Of a stretch of DNA of 39,331 nucleotides, positions 8,519 through 16,823 are shown piece after piece. The stretch lies in the NCBI GenBank assembly GCA_964385695.1, contig CAYLQA010000035.1:1-39331 (forward strand). Direction: 5' to 3'. The notes beneath the pieces are model-generated. The model had not been told where the DNA came from. It saw only the letters and a program-made list of their open reading frames with translations, and did no database searches. This DNA is from CAYLQA01 sp964385695 (GTDB lineage Bacteria; Desulfobacterota; Desulfobulbia; Desulfobulbales; Desulfurivibrionaceae). The translations under genes and the position numbers were made by a program. Within the stretch, counting starts at the first letter, position 1. Every line of letters begins with the position of its first letter.

Positions 8519-8526
8519 GATTTTTC

Positions 8527-8561
8527 AAGGGTTTAGTCCAGCAAGGGCTAAACCCTTTTTT
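8527..8561 (+). terminator. Intrinsic terminator after tRNA-Cys
   Basis: The arms AAGGGTTTAG (8527-8536) and CTAAACCCTT (8548-8557) pair perfectly over 10 bp around an 11-base loop and are followed at once by a run of T. It sits 8 bases after the tRNA CCA end. Confidence 0.85.
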
Positions 8562-8642
8562 ATTGGTTCATCACGAAATATCGTGGAAAATGTTTTTGAT
8601 TCCCCTTATGTCCTGCTGAGCACCTCACCACTGGTAATAAAT

Positions 8643-8672
8643 AAAAAAGGCCAGCCCAGAGGCTGACCTTTT
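8643..8672 (-). terminator. Intrinsic terminator of the CheZ-like gene
   Basis: Read on the minus strand, GGTCAGCC and GGCTGGCC form a stem with one mismatch around a 4-base loop, followed by TTTTTT. It lies about 30 bases beyond the stop of the CheZ-like gene. Confidence 0.8.
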
Positions 8673-8700
8673 GCTCACTATATAGAGTTGATTTAACAGG

Positions 8701-10395
8701 CTAAAACCCCAAATCCTCCAAAAGAATGTTTACCGCACCCTGATCCAGAGCACCTTCGTCCCCCACCTTTTCGGTGGCCATACTGCCGAGATACTTATCC
8801 ACATCACCCTGGGCCAGACGCTTACTCTCCTCCGCGGTAATGGAAGCATCCCGCTCCTTGTTCTTGAGCTGGGAGCCAAAGGAAACAACAATGGCCAACA
8901 GCTGCACCTGGAAATCGCTGAGCAGCTTGATGATCTTAAGAATCTGCTGACCGGAAAGATCCTGAAAACTCAAGGCCTCGGTGATCTTGGTCACATCGTC
9001 ACAGATATTGGCCGCAACCTCAAAGGCGGTCTCGATCTTAATGAAGACGTCCCGTTGGTCATCGGCAGACATCATACTCATGCCGGCAGGAGCTGCAGGC
9101 TGTTGTTTTACAAGTTCTTCGCCGAGTTCCGTGGCAAGGGTGACGCTGTTCTCGACCACTGCTGCAAGCTCGGCAAGCTGTTGCGAATCACCCCCTGATG
9201 CGGCTGGCGCAACTTCAGGTTCAGCTTGTTCCTGCTCCTCTTCCTCCGGCTCCGATTCAGGCTCAGGCTCGGACTCTTGAACGGGTTGCTCGACAGCGAC
9301 TTCAATCTCTTCGGTTTCCGGCATCTCAAGGGGAAGACTCTGATCCAGAAAGATCTCACTCTGGTTCATATCCATCTTCTTGAGCAGGTTCTGAATTTTC
9401 TTATCCGAACAGGCTGCGAAGAGTGATTGCAGTACATCGGAGAGCGGCATGGTAAGGAAGTTATCCTCATCCGCCTCCAAGACACTGGCCTTTTCACTCA
9501 TCTGGCTGAAAAAAGTATCCATATCAAATATTTCAGCCGCCTGCTCCCGGGCCGCGGTGATATGGGTTTTCACGGTTTCATTGGTGCAGAGCTCATAGAT
9601 GGTCTGAAAAACCGTGTCGATATCAAAAAGGTAGCGCACCTGTTTCTCAACAGCTGCGGCCTGAGTCAAATCCTCGACCTCTTCTTCCGCTGGCGCTTCT
9701 TCACTCGCCTCGTCAGCCGTCTCTTCTTCTGGAACTGCTTCTTCCTCAGCCACCTCAGCGCCGCTGCCGCTTTGCATTTCAGCAATGAGTTCACCGGCCG
9801 TTACGATCTGTTCCTGCAGGGCGTCAAATTTTCCAGAGGCCATACAGATGGTTTCTTCATGCTCTTCCAACTGCTCGGCCTGAAAGGCATTATGCTCCTT
9901 CAGCATGGAGAGTAAGCCTCGTACATCATCGGTCTGCCCCTGGACCTTTTCCACCTGGTCCATGATCTGCATAGTCGCCTCCTCGGTCATGGAGACGATA
10001 TCCTGCAACTGCTGCTTGGCATCCTCGATCTTTTCACCGGCCTCATCCAGATCAGCGCGCCTGAGCTTGCGATCCTCTGCCGGAATATCCATGATGGTGG
10101 AACTGAGACTCTTTGCCAAGTTGCCTATATCATGAAAGATGTTATCGGAGACCTGCTTGTAGTAATCATCCTGACCGAGATCGGCGATTTCTTGGGCCTT
10201 ATCTAATCTTTCATCAATTGCCGCGGCATCCAGCGCAGGCGGGGGAACAGGCTGCTCTTCCTGAATAATCTGCTGCACAACAGTGGAGGCTGTACTCTGG
10301 GGTGAGTCGATAACCGTAATGTTATAGACCACGTTATCAGTAGAAATTCGAAAAAACCCGGTACTGATCTCCAGGTTTATCTCAGACTTGTCCAT
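8701..10395 (-). CDS. cheZ: CheZ-family CheY-P phosphatase with a long acidic insertion
   Basis: CheZ dephosphorylates the chemotaxis regulator CheY-P. The C-terminal part has the catalytic helix SFQDLSGQQILKII, with D479 and Q483 in the D-x3-Q spacing used for catalysis. The last residues, AVNILLEDLGF, match the CheY-binding tail. An N-terminal helix (about residues 80-160, LDEAGEKIEDAKQQLQDIV, then SMTEEATMQIMDQVEKVQ) corresponds to the first helix of the CheZ hairpin. Between them lie two acidic proline/glutamate-rich linkers (about 208-245 and 355-395) and a folded-looking segment (about 245-350). At 564 residues it is more than twice the size of E. coli CheZ. No CheA, CheY or receptor gene is adjacent. 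The function of the insertion is unknown. Confidence 0.82.
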   Translation of the reverse strand: MDKSEINLEISTGFFRISTDNVVYNITVIDSPQSTASTVVQQIIQEEQPVPPPALDAAAIDERLDKAQEIADLGQDDYYKQVSDNIFHDIGNLAKSLSSTIMDIPAEDRKLRRADLDEAGEKIEDAKQQLQDIVSMTEEATMQIMDQVEKVQGQTDDVRGLLSMLKEHNAFQAEQLEEHEETICMASGKFDALQEQIVTAGELIAEMQSGSGAEVAEEEAVPEEETADEASEEAPAEEEVEDLTQAAAVEKQVRYLFDIDTVFQTIYELCTNETVKTHITAAREQAAEIFDMDTFFSQMSEKASVLEADEDNFLTMPLSDVLQSLFAACSDKKIQNLLKKMDMNQSEIFLDQSLPLEMPETEEIEVAVEQPVQESEPEPESEPEEEEQEQAEPEVAPAASGGDSQQLAELAAVVENSVTLATELGEELVKQQPAAPAGMSMMSADDQRDVFIKIETAFEVAANICDDVTKITEALSFQDLSGQQILKIIKLLSDFQVQLLAIVVSFGSQLKNKERDASITAEESKRLAQGDVDKYLGSMATEKVGDEGALDQGAVNILLEDLGF

Positions 10396-10483
10396 GAAAC
10401 CACTCCTTCTCCTGCCTGCTTTGTCCCCGCGAAAAAAATGCTTTCCTATTTTCTCGGCAACTTCTTGTATTCACTTTAATTTT

Positions 10484-10861
10484 TTATATGGCGACCATTC
10501 CGGAAAAACGCAGGCCAATATCGTAACACCCCGGTTTCTCCCGGCTTGCGGCGACCCAGACCACCATACCTATCACCTGCAACACCCCGACATCCTCTTC
10601 AGCCTTGGTGGCCACCCACTTGCCGCCTGCTGCCTGCCAGCCAGGAAACTCCAGGACGACGACCAGCTGACTGCCCAGATTCACCGGCTCCGAGGCCTGG
10701 AAACAGAGACCGCCACCGCCCATGTCGACCAATTCCCCTTCCTGAAAGGGAATATCCTTCACCAGATCTTCAAGCTTTGTGTAACGGACCGTAAGATTTT
10801 TAGAAACCCTGTCGTGTTGCCGTCTTTCGGCCATGGAATCAGGGGCTGTCGATTCGTTCAT
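10484..10861 (-). CDS. PilZ-domain protein, probable cyclic di-GMP receptor
   Basis: A 125-residue single-domain protein. The N-terminal ERRQHDRVSKNLTVRY contains the R14-x3-R18 arginine motif that grips cyclic di-GMP. The second motif is present as VDMGGGGLCF (D46 to G51), where the usual serine of D/N-x-S-x2-G is glycine, a change I have seen in related proteins. The rest is a beta barrel ending in DIGLRFSGM. It starts 88 bases upstream of the CheZ-like gene on the same strand and may be co-transcribed, which would put cyclic di-GMP sensing beside chemotaxis control. A GGDEF enzyme is encoded at 35822-36838. Confidence 0.85.
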   Translation of the reverse strand: MNESTAPDSMAERRQHDRVSKNLTVRYTKLEDLVKDIPFQEGELVDMGGGGLCFQASEPVNLGSQLVVVLEFPGWQAAGGKWVATKAEEDVGVLQVIGMVVWVAASREKPGCYDIGLRFSGMVAI

Positions 10862-10985
10862 GATACCTCACCCAAGGGGGGAATTTTTCCGGTAAAAATA
10901 CTCTTTTACTGTTCTACATGTTTTCAGGACAAAGAATCAACAACCTCCCTGAATTTCTTAATAAAATTCCCTGACAAACAAAAAA

Positions 10986-11015
10986 AGCCGCCTTCCCCAA
11001 AGCAGGGAGGCGGCT
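10986..11015 (-). terminator. Intrinsic terminator of the isochorismatase-family gene
   Basis: On the minus strand AGCCGCCTCCC and GGGAAGGCGGCT pair as a strong GC-rich stem with one bulge and are followed by TTTTTTT. It lies about 145 bases beyond the stop of the hydrolase gene at 11161. The DNA between this stem and that stop shows nothing else recognisable. Confidence 0.75.
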
Positions 11016-11160
11016 GAATTTTTCTTCATCTTTATTTTTAAATATACAACCTCAACAGGTCACGGAGTGCTGCAGATTCGTACAAGCGTTTTGATACGCT
11101 ATAGTGTGCTATGCGGAACAAAACGATCGTGCGAAGATGCGGTGCTCCGGGGCCTGTTCT

Positions 11161-11724
11161 CTATTTAATGAAAGGCAATAACGCCTTAAAGGTGGGCGTC
11201 CCAGCCTTTTGCAGCAGCTCATAAACAATCATCTCGGTATTGGCCACAACCCCGCCGGTCTCACGGATGCGGGAAAGACCGGTCTGGTAATTTATTTCCG
11301 CCCGGGAGTTGACCGCATCTGCCGGGACCCAGACCCGGTAGCCGTTCATCAAGGCGCCCAACACGGTCTGGTAGATACAAATATGGGTCTCCACCCCACA
11401 GACAATAAGGGTGTTCACGGAATCCGGCAAGCCCTTGACCGCCTGCTCAATGGTCTCGTTGCCAAAGCAGCCGAACTCCAGTTTATCCAGCGGCACGGAA
11501 TCTCCCAACTCAGCGGTGATCTCGGGCAGCAGCTCTCCGATACGGGCCACATACTGGGTCGAAGCGACAATGGGCATATGCATAAGATTTGCCGCCTTCA
11601 TCAGCAAAACGGTATTATTTACCACCTCGTCCTTGGCCGGAATCGCCTGCATCATCCGCTCTTGAATATCCACCACCATAAGGGCACAATTTTCCGGGGC
11701 CAACCGATACAATGTCTCAGCCAT
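11161..11724 (-). CDS. Isochorismatase-family cysteine hydrolase
   Basis: A 187-residue protein of the isochorismatase/nicotinamidase-like superfamily (YcaC-type subgroup by appearance). The catalytic triad is readable: D19 in ALMVVDIQERM, K81 in LDKLEFGCF and C116 in CGVETHICIYQ, with the non-proline cis-peptide motif GVET just before the cysteine. Such enzymes hydrolyse amides or enol ethers; the substrate here is not predictable. An AAGGAGGAAGC ribosome site fixes the start at 11724; a longer upstream reading would run into asnS. It is divergent from asnS, with 97 bases between the two starts. Confidence 0.88.
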   Translation of the reverse strand: MAETLYRLAPENCALMVVDIQERMMQAIPAKDEVVNNTVLLMKAANLMHMPIVASTQYVARIGELLPEITAELGDSVPLDKLEFGCFGNETIEQAVKGLPDSVNTLIVCGVETHICIYQTVLGALMNGYRVWVPADAVNSRAEINYQTGLSRIRETGGVVANTEMIVYELLQKAGTPTFKALLPFIK

Positions 11725-11821
11725 TGCTTCCTCCTTGTCTATAAAGAAAAATCTATTACAATTGAATTTTACGGTAATTTCATATTCATACAGTGAAGAA
11801 TTCAACTGAGCAAGATAAACC

Positions 11822-13210
11822 ATGAGCCAAATCTTCCGCATTGCCAGGGCCCTGGCCGACAAGCCCCTTGGCGCAACTATTGAAATACAGGGCTGGGTCC
11901 GCACCCGGCGCGACAGTAAAGCCTTTTCCTTTTTAGAGATCAACGACGGCTCCTGCCTTGCAAACCTGCAGGTCATTGCCGACGAGAGTTTGGAAAACTA
12001 TAAAGATGATGTCTTACGCCTTTCCACCGGCTGCTCGGTTCGCATCAGCGGCACCTTGCAGGATTCACCGGCCAAGGGCCAGGCGATGGAACTGGTTGCC
12101 CAAGAGCTTGAGGTATACGGCTGGGCCGACCCGGAAACATACCCCCTGCAGAAAAAAAGGCATTCCTTTGAATTTTTACGGGAAATCGCCCACCTTCGCC
12201 CCCGCACCAACAGCCTGGGCGCAGTGACCAGGGTGCGCAGTGCTCTTTCGTATGCCGTCCATCAATTTTTCCAGGAACGTGACTTTCAATACATTCATAC
12301 CCCCATCATCACGACCAGTGATTGCGAAGGTGCCGGCGAGATGTTCACCGTTACCTCCCTGGCACTGGATGCCTTGCCGACAAAGGCGGGTAAAGTGGAT
12401 TTCGGCAGTGATTTCTTCGGCAGGCAGGCAGGGCTGACGGTGAGCGGTCAGTTGGAGGCGGAAATTTATTGCCTGGCCTTGGGCGATGTCTACACCTTTG
12501 GCCCCACCTTTCGGGCGGAGAACTCCCATACCAGCCGCCATCTGGCCGAATTCTGGATGATCGAACCGGAGATGGCCTTTTGCGATCTCGTAAAAGATAT
12601 GGATGTGGCAGAGGCCTTTATCAAGCATCTGGTCAAACATGCCCTGACTCAATGCAAAGAAGATCTCAATCTCTTCGGCAAGTTTGTGGATAAGGGGCTC
12701 TTTGCCAGACTGGAGAATGTACTGAACGAAGATTTTGCCCGTATCACCTATACCGAGGCGGTGGAACGCCTTGAAAAATCAGGCAAAAGCTTTGAGTTTC
12801 CCGTGAGTTGGGGCACAGACCTACAATCCGAGCACGAGCGCTATCTCAGCGAAGAGGTCTTTGGCCGCCCCCTCATCGTCAGCGGTTACCCCAAGAGCAT
12901 CAAACCCTTTTACATGCGCATCAATGATGACAATAAAACCGTTGCCGCCATGGATATTCTGGTGCCGGGCATCGGAGAGATCGTCGGCGGCAGCCAGCGG
13001 GAAGAGCGCCTTGATGTACTCACCGCCCGCCTCACAGAGTTGGGTATGGACCCAGCCGATTATGACTGGTACCTGGATCTCAGGCGCTATGGTTCGGTGC
13101 CCCATGCCGGTTTCGGCCTTGGCTTTGAACGCATCATCCAATTTGTCACGGGCATGGCTAATATCCGCGAGGTCATCCCCTTTCCCCGCACACCCGGTTC
13201 TGCAAAATGA
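11822..13210 (+). CDS. asnS: Asparaginyl-tRNA synthetase
   Basis: Charges tRNA-Asn with asparagine in the cytoplasm. The 462-residue length matches bacterial AsnRS. An N-terminal OB-fold anticodon-binding domain (about residues 15-110, IEIQGWVRTRRDSKAFSFLE) is followed by the class II catalytic core. Motif 2 reads FRAENSHTSRHLAEFWMIEP near residue 230. Motif 3 reads GFGLGFERIIQFVTGMANI near residue 430, followed by REVIPFPRTPGSA, which is AsnRS-like rather than AspRS-like. The stop lies 21 bases before the assembly gap, so its terminator is not visible. Confidence 0.97.
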   Translation: MSQIFRIARALADKPLGATIEIQGWVRTRRDSKAFSFLEINDGSCLANLQVIADESLENYKDDVLRLSTGCSVRISGTLQDSPAKGQAMELVAQELEVYGWADPETYPLQKKRHSFEFLREIAHLRPRTNSLGAVTRVRSALSYAVHQFFQERDFQYIHTPIITTSDCEGAGEMFTVTSLALDALPTKAGKVDFGSDFFGRQAGLTVSGQLEAEIYCLALGDVYTFGPTFRAENSHTSRHLAEFWMIEPEMAFCDLVKDMDVAEAFIKHLVKHALTQCKEDLNLFGKFVDKGLFARLENVLNEDFARITYTEAVERLEKSGKSFEFPVSWGTDLQSEHERYLSEEVFGRPLIVSGYPKSIKPFYMRINDDNKTVAAMDILVPGIGEIVGGSQREERLDVLTARLTELGMDPADYDWYLDLRRYGSVPHAGFGLGFERIIQFVTGMANIREVIPFPRTPGSAK

Positions 13211-13231
13211 TCACATGCACCGCATCTTCGC

Positions 13232-13331
13232 NNNNNNNNNNNNNNNNNNNNNNNNNNNNNNNNNNNNNNNNNNNNNNNNNNNNNNNNNNNNNNNNNNNNN
13301 NNNNNNNNNNNNNNNNNNNNNNNNNNNNNNN
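13232..13331. other. Assembly gap (100 N)
   Basis: Exactly 100 undetermined bases lie between asnS and cooS. A round 100 usually marks a scaffold join of unknown real size, so genes may be missing here and the asnS-cooS adjacency is not proven. Confidence 0.98.
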
Positions 13332-13447
13332 GCACCTGTGATCATTTCCGTTTTTCTGTTTGTAATTTTGACCTGCTGCTTGCACCGTTACCGTCAATGG
13401 TTCCGCAGGCCTAAAAAAATCAGACCCCATAGAGGGAGGATTTGCCA

Positions 13448-15334
13448 ATGAGCGATAAACAACAGACCCCACAAGAGATGAGTATCCATGAAGATGCACA
13501 AGCCATGATCACTAAGGCGCGGGCCGAAGGGATCGAGACGGCCTGGGACCGTTTGCAAGAGCAATCCCCCCATTGCACCTTTTGCGAGCTTGGTCTCTCG
13601 TGCAAAAACTGTGTGATGGGTCCCTGCCGCATCAGCCCCAAGGGAGACAAGCGCAAGCGCGGTGTGTGCGGAGCGGATGCCGACGTGATTGTGGCCCGCA
13701 ACTTCGGCCGTTTTGTAGCCGGGGGTGCTGCCGGTCACTCCGACCATGGCCGGGATCTCATCGAGGTTCTAGAGGCCATTGTTGAGGGTGAGACAGAAGA
13801 TTACAAGATCCGTGACGAGGCAAAGCTGGTCCGCATAGCAGCCGAGGTGGGTATTGTCACCGAAGACAAGCCGGTGTTGGAGGTTGCCCGGGAGTTGGTG
13901 GAGGTCTTTTATGCTGACTTTGGCAGCCGCAAGAAGGAGGTTGCCTTTCTTTGCCGGGTGCCGGAAAAACGCAAAGAAACCTGGCGAAGCTTAGGCATTA
14001 TCCCCCGCGGGGTGGACCGCGAGATCGCTGAGATGATGCACCGCACCCATATGGGCTGCGACAACGATGCGCCCAACACCATGCTCCATGCCGCGCGCAC
14101 CGCGCTCTCCGACGGCTGGGCCGGTTCCATGATCGGCACCGAGCTTTCGGACTGCATCTTCGGCACGCCGCAACCCGCCAAATCCCAGGCCAACCTGGGG
14201 GTCTTAAAGAAAGAGCAGATTAACATCCTGGTCCATGGCCACAACCCGGTGGTCTCGGAGATGATCCTTGAAGCGGCCAATGACCCGGCCATGCTGGAGC
14301 AGGCCAAGGCCAAAGGGGCAAGCGGCATCAACATTGCCGGGCTTTGCTGTACCGGCAACGAACTGCTCATGCGCCAAGGCGTGCCCATGGCCGGAAACCA
14401 TCTTATGACCGAGCTGGCCATCGTCACCGGAGCGGTGGAGGCGGTGGTTGTCGATTATCAATGTATTATGCCCAGCATGGTGCAGATCGCCTCCTGCTAC
14501 CACACCAAGTTCATTACCACTGCCAACAAGGCCAAGTTCACCGGGGCCATCCATTTTGATTTTCAACCGGCCACCGCCAAAAAACAGGCCATGGAGATCA
14601 TCGGCCATGCCATTGAGGCATATGGCAACCGCAACCCGGACCGGGTGGAGATCCCGGTGGAGCCGGTGGATATCATGACCGGTTTTTCCAACGAGGCCTT
14701 GCTCTCCGCCCTGGGTGGAAGCCTGACCCCTCTGCTCGATGCGATCAAGGCGGGCAAGATCCGCGGGGCAGTGGGTATTGTCGGCTGTAACAACCCTAAG
14801 TTCCAGCAGGATTCCTGCAACGTAGGGCTGGCCAAGGCCCTGATTGCCAAGGATATCCTGGTCCTGGCCACGGGGTGTGTAACCACTGCGGCAGGCAAGG
14901 CGGGGTTGCTGGTACCCGAGGCCATTGAAATGGCCGGACCGGGCCTGAAGGAGGTCTGCGGCAGCCTGGGCATCCCGCCGGTGGTGCATATGGGAAGCTG
15001 TGTCGATAACTCGCGAATCCTCCAGCTTTGCGCACTCCTTGCCAACGAACTGGGCGTGGACATCTCCGACCTGCCCGTTGGTGCATCCTCGCCGGAATGG
15101 TACTCGGAAAAAGCGGCCGCCATCGGCACCTATGCCGTGGCCAGCGGCATTTATACCCACCTCGGCTTACCGCCCAACATCCTGGGTTCCGAGACCGTGA
15201 CCAACCTTGCCGTGAGCGGGCTTGAGGATCTGGTGGGGGCCGTTTTTGCCGTGGAGCCGGACCCAATCAAGGCTGCGGAACTGCTGGACAAACGTATCGG
15301 CGACAAACGGGAGGCCTTGGGATTGTCCCGATAA
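13448..15334 (+). CDS. cooS: Ni-Fe carbon monoxide dehydrogenase catalytic subunit
   Basis: Oxidises CO to CO2 (or the reverse) at a [Ni-4Fe-4S] C-cluster. It has 628 residues, a normal length. B-cluster ligands are C52, C55, C60 and C74. The D-cluster site is C43-T-F-C46, the short C-x2-C form associated with a [2Fe-2S] D-cluster as in Desulfovibrio vulgaris, rather than the C-x7-C form. C-cluster ligands are all present: the HGHNP motif (H263/H265), C300/C301 in GLCCTGNE, C339, C447 in VGCNNPK, C477 in ATGCVTT and C518 in GSCVDN. An AGGGAGGA site lies 7 bases before the ATG. No cooF, cooC or acetyl-CoA synthase gene is adjacent, though the gap upstream could hide one. Confidence 0.97.
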   Translation: MSDKQQTPQEMSIHEDAQAMITKARAEGIETAWDRLQEQSPHCTFCELGLSCKNCVMGPCRISPKGDKRKRGVCGADADVIVARNFGRFVAGGAAGHSDHGRDLIEVLEAIVEGETEDYKIRDEAKLVRIAAEVGIVTEDKPVLEVARELVEVFYADFGSRKKEVAFLCRVPEKRKETWRSLGIIPRGVDREIAEMMHRTHMGCDNDAPNTMLHAARTALSDGWAGSMIGTELSDCIFGTPQPAKSQANLGVLKKEQINILVHGHNPVVSEMILEAANDPAMLEQAKAKGASGINIAGLCCTGNELLMRQGVPMAGNHLMTELAIVTGAVEAVVVDYQCIMPSMVQIASCYHTKFITTANKAKFTGAIHFDFQPATAKKQAMEIIGHAIEAYGNRNPDRVEIPVEPVDIMTGFSNEALLSALGGSLTPLLDAIKAGKIRGAVGIVGCNNPKFQQDSCNVGLAKALIAKDILVLATGCVTTAAGKAGLLVPEAIEMAGPGLKEVCGSLGIPPVVHMGSCVDNSRILQLCALLANELGVDISDLPVGASSPEWYSEKAAAIGTYAVASGIYTHLGLPPNILGSETVTNLAVSGLEDLVGAVFAVEPDPIKAAELLDKRIGDKREALGLSR

Positions 15335-15339
15335 CACTT

Positions 15340-15993
15340 ATGGAACAAGAAACTCTACGCTGCCCCTTGTGTGCGAGCACAGGGGGCAGCAGCCATTTTC
15401 ACAGCGACCAACAGCGCGATTATTACCGTTGCCCACATTGCCAGCTTATCCACGTGCCGCCCTCACAATTTCTTACTCGTAAAATGGAGCAGGCCGAGTA
15501 TGACAAGCATCAAAATTCCCCGGACGATCTCGGCTACCGCAAATTCCTCAGCCGTCTCTTCACTCCGCTCCATACTCGGCTCAAACCGGCAAGCCACGGC
15601 TTAGACTTCGGCTGTGGACCGGGCCCAACCCTCTCCCTGATGTTTAAAGAGGCAGGGCATCGGATGAGCCTGTATGACCCTATCTACGCCCCGGATACTC
15701 TTACTCTAAAAGGCCCATACGACTTAATCACTGCCAGCGAGGTGGTGGAACATCTTCATGATCCGGCAACCGAGCTTGACAGGCTATGGTCTATTCTCAA
15801 ACCCGGAGGCTGGCTGGGAATCATGACCAAACTGGCCTTGGACAAAGACGCCTTTTCTCGCTGGCATTACAAGAACGACCCCACCCATGTCTGTTTTTTT
15901 TCCGACCAAACCATGGTCTGGCTGGCCGAGCAGTGGCAGACAAAAGTCCTGCTCATCGGCAATGATGTGCTTCTTTTTCAAAAACCTTTATAA
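15340..15993 (+). CDS. SAM-dependent class I methyltransferase with N-terminal zinc ribbon
   Basis: A 217-residue protein. Cysteines C8-x2-C11 and C31-x2-C34 form a zinc ribbon. The methyltransferase core has motif I LDFGCGPGPT (about residues 88-98), an acidic strand end (SLYDPIYAPD), SEVVEHLHDP and LKPGGWLGIMTKL. The closest general type is the Methyltransf_11/23 group that follows a ribbon domain. It starts 5 bases after the cooS stop, so it is probably co-transcribed with it. No maturation role for CooS is known for this type, so the link may be accidental. The substrate is unknown. Confidence 0.8.
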   Translation: MEQETLRCPLCASTGGSSHFHSDQQRDYYRCPHCQLIHVPPSQFLTRKMEQAEYDKHQNSPDDLGYRKFLSRLFTPLHTRLKPASHGLDFGCGPGPTLSLMFKEAGHRMSLYDPIYAPDTLTLKGPYDLITASEVVEHLHDPATELDRLWSILKPGGWLGIMTKLALDKDAFSRWHYKNDPTHVCFFSDQTMVWLAEQWQTKVLLIGNDVLLFQKPL

Positions 15994-16064
15994 AAAAATA
16001 TTTTTTTCTTTTCCAGCACCACCCTTTCCCCATAGAATGCTTTTACGGGGGAGATTCTAATCAA

Positions 16065-16466
16065 GTGGGTGTGATTGTGTACAAACAAGCCGGTGAAACA
16101 TATTCCCTTTTCTTTCGAGCCTCTTTTGCCTGTGCCATCCTGGTGGTAACAATCCTCTCCCTCATCCCCATCACCCATCCCACAGCGCAAAACTTTAATG
16201 ACAAACTGGGTCACGCATTGGCCTATCTGGTTCTCGGTTTCCTGGCAGACTATGCCTTTTACAAAAAAAAATTTCTCCCTCTGATTTTCACCCAGCTCAT
16301 GCTTTATGGTCTACTCATCGAGTCTGTTCAGTTCTTCCTGCCCTTTCGATCATTTTCCCTTCTCGATATGGTGGCAAACGGAGCTGGTCTGAGCTGCTAT
16401 ATTTTGCTCCAGCAGATCATCTTTTCTCCCCAGCAAAAAGAACCCGTCCATAACGACTGTAGATAA
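16065..16466 (+). CDS. VanZ-like integral membrane protein
   Basis: A 133-residue membrane protein with four hydrophobic helices (about 17-36, 50-66, 70-90 and 100-118). The conserved VanZ features are visible: DKLGHALAYLVLGFLA after helix 1, then IESVQFFLPFRSFSLLDMVANGAG. VanZ-type proteins are widespread in bacteria and few have a known role; glycopeptide resistance should not be inferred. The likely start is the GTG at 16065, about ten bases after a GGGGGAGA sequence; a second GTG follows at 16071. The C terminus is soluble and short. Confidence 0.75.
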   Translation: MGVIVYKQAGETYSLFFRASFACAILVVTILSLIPITHPTAQNFNDKLGHALAYLVLGFLADYAFYKKKFLPLIFTQLMLYGLLIESVQFFLPFRSFSLLDMVANGAGLSCYILLQQIIFSPQQKEPVHNDCR

Positions 16467-16569
16467 AACTATCTTCTTAGACGGCTATCAATTGGTCCTC
16501 TAGCCCCAACATGCAGTCCCCCCTCCTTCCGACACAGAAATAAATCACTCTTCCCGACAGAGCTCAGGC

Positions 16570-16611
16570 CCACGCTCTGAGAGCGAAACGGTGCAAAGTG
16601 CCACAGCGTGG
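16570..16611 (+). other. Dyad with possible alternative pairing
   Basis: CCACGCT (16570-16576) and AGCGTGG (16605-16611) can pair over 7 bp. Within the same stretch GCTC-TGA-GAGC (16574-16584) can form a competing small hairpin. It could be an RNA leader element or a protein-binding site. It does not fit any riboswitch consensus I know. Confidence 0.3.
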
Positions 16612-16776
16612 TGATAACAGACCTATATCGTTACACTTTCCATCATCGTGCTGCGACAATTTGCCTCTTCAGCTTCTGACGCGACAGGTGATCAGAAACT
16701 GGAGTATTTCACTTTTTTTAATAATTAAAATTTACAGGTGTATCTTCTTTGGCCCAAAAAACTCCCCTACGACAAC

Positions 16777-16805
16777 TGGGTAAAAACACCCGCATTGGGT
16801 AAAAA
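16777..16805 (+). repeat. Direct repeat TGGGTAAAAA, two copies
   Basis: Identical 10-base copies start at 16777 and 16796, 19 bases apart, close to two helical turns, and the second ends 19 bases before the -24 element. This spacing would suit a dimeric regulator. The section between also forms a small ACCC/GGGT dyad. Confidence 0.5.
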
Positions 16806-16823
16806 AGCATGAAAAATTCCCTT

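Noticed and set aside
10388..11017. A 209-residue plus-strand reading frame
   Set aside because: It runs antisense through the PilZ gene, has no ribosome site and gives a low-complexity product; PilZ on the minus strand is clearly real.
14204..15160. A 318-residue minus-strand reading frame inside cooS
   Set aside because: A shadow of the GC-rich cooS coding frame; the product is His/Gly-rich without motifs.
13448..15334. Acetyl-CoA synthase (Wood-Ljungdahl) cluster
   Set aside because: Only cooS is present; no acsB, acsC/D or acsE gene is visible in the window.
16560..16640. Cyclic di-GMP (GEMM) or TPP riboswitch
   Set aside because: The stretch contains GTGCAAAG and CTGAGA, which echo these classes, but the GEMM receptor motifs and the TPP second arm cannot be aligned.
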